Shown one piece after another: positions 63,889 through 64,000 of a stretch of DNA of 64,000 nucleotides (positions are counted from its first letter, which is position 1; every line of letters begins with the position of its first letter). The notes under the pieces were generated by a model. That model worked only from the letters and a program-made list of their open reading frames with translations, searched no databases and had not been told where the DNA came from. Position numbers and translations under genes: made by a program. The stretch comes from a virus: IMG/VR virus record IMGVR_UViG_3300024306_000021, positions 1 through 64,000 of that record. The stretch is one strand, 5' to 3'.

Positions 63889-64000
63889 TTAAAAATCTTC
63901 TAATACTTGTTTGAAGTTGTCGATATCTGAAACACCTTCGTTTTCTTGGAACTCGATGTCGCCGCCGTAGTAACCATTGTGGCTGTTACGAACTTCGATA
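63889..64000 (-). CDS. C-terminal end of a gene beyond the window
   Basis: An open frame from the window edge to a TAA at 63889, about 36 codons, contains NSHNGYYGGDIEFQENEG and ends DNFKQVLEDF. It ends 15 nt above the phosphoesterase ATG. Too short to assign a function; the 5' end is missing. Confidence 0.65.
   Translation of the reverse strand, partial: IEVRNSHNGYYGGDIEFQENEGVSDIDNFKQVLEDF

Overview
The window looks like part of the genome of a large T4-superfamily myovirus, of the type found in marine and freshwater bacterioplankton. The direct evidence is a T4-type replication set: family B DNA polymerase gp43, sliding clamp gp45 and clamp loader gp44. There is also a DsbA-like protein, repeated T4-type late promoter octamers (NNTAAATA), very large tail-fibre genes, and long chains of genes that overlap by 4 nt or less. 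Almost everything lies on the minus strand. The exceptions are phoH, a zinc-finger gene, a basic AT-hook protein, a glycosyltransferase-like gene and one 1229-aa fibre gene. The host is not named by the sequence. The IscU/IscA pair is very like that of beta/gammaproteobacteria, and a PqqA-like peptide and a signal-peptide-bearing outer-membrane barrel fit a Gram-negative, PQQ-using proteobacterium; a methylotroph is one possibility (inference).

Layout. 1-7.0 kb is an early operon: polymerase, then the clamp behind a TTGACA-N17-TAAAAT promoter, then a DpdA-like DNA tRNA-guanine-transglycosylase homologue and small genes. 7-8.3 kb holds a membrane protein, DsbA and a GH19 endolysin. 8.3-14.8 kb is a run of genes whose N-termini resemble the capsid-targeting peptides of T4 internal proteins; it includes a HAD-type nucleotidase, a nucleotidyltransferase and an ErpA-like Fe-S carrier. 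14.9-22 kb carries a proteostasis block (ClpA with an IGF loop, peptide deformylase, DnaJ) and a lysis block (holin, i-spanin, o-spanin). 22-26.6 kb has phoH, gp44, a WYL_2 protein, an MBD4-like DNA glycosylase, a MazG-like pyrophosphohydrolase, GroES and a PolIII-alpha-like fragment. 26.6-39.5 kb is tail-fibre/adhesin territory, with one protein of 2510 aa.

39.6-47 kb is accessory: IscU-IscA, a SOD-like protein, UvsE, a cytidylyltransferase, three glycan-type proteins and QueD. A stretch resembling 23S rRNA helix 69 lies between the zinc-finger gene and iscA. 46.4-51.6 kb has two more fibre genes on opposite strands. 51.6-58 kb has mostly uncharacterised conserved genes, two 2OG-Fe(II) oxygenases, an Hc1-like protein and an aberrant 111-nt tRNA-like gene. 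58-64 kb has the PqqA-like peptide, the outer-membrane barrel, an AhpC/SGNH/AhpD operon, a GATase-like protein, a malonyl-CoA-decarboxylase-like GNAT protein and a kinase/phosphoesterase pair.

Together the genes suggest a lytic phage with its own replisome and 7-deazaguanine DNA modification (DpdA plus QueD). It also carries host-support functions: Fe-S assembly, oxidative defence, protein quality control and possibly PQQ supply. Early promoters are near-consensus sigma70 type, and several sit on terminator hairpins or give predicted leaderless mRNAs. Late genes use NNTAAATA. No integrase, attachment site, CRISPR array or insertion sequence was seen.
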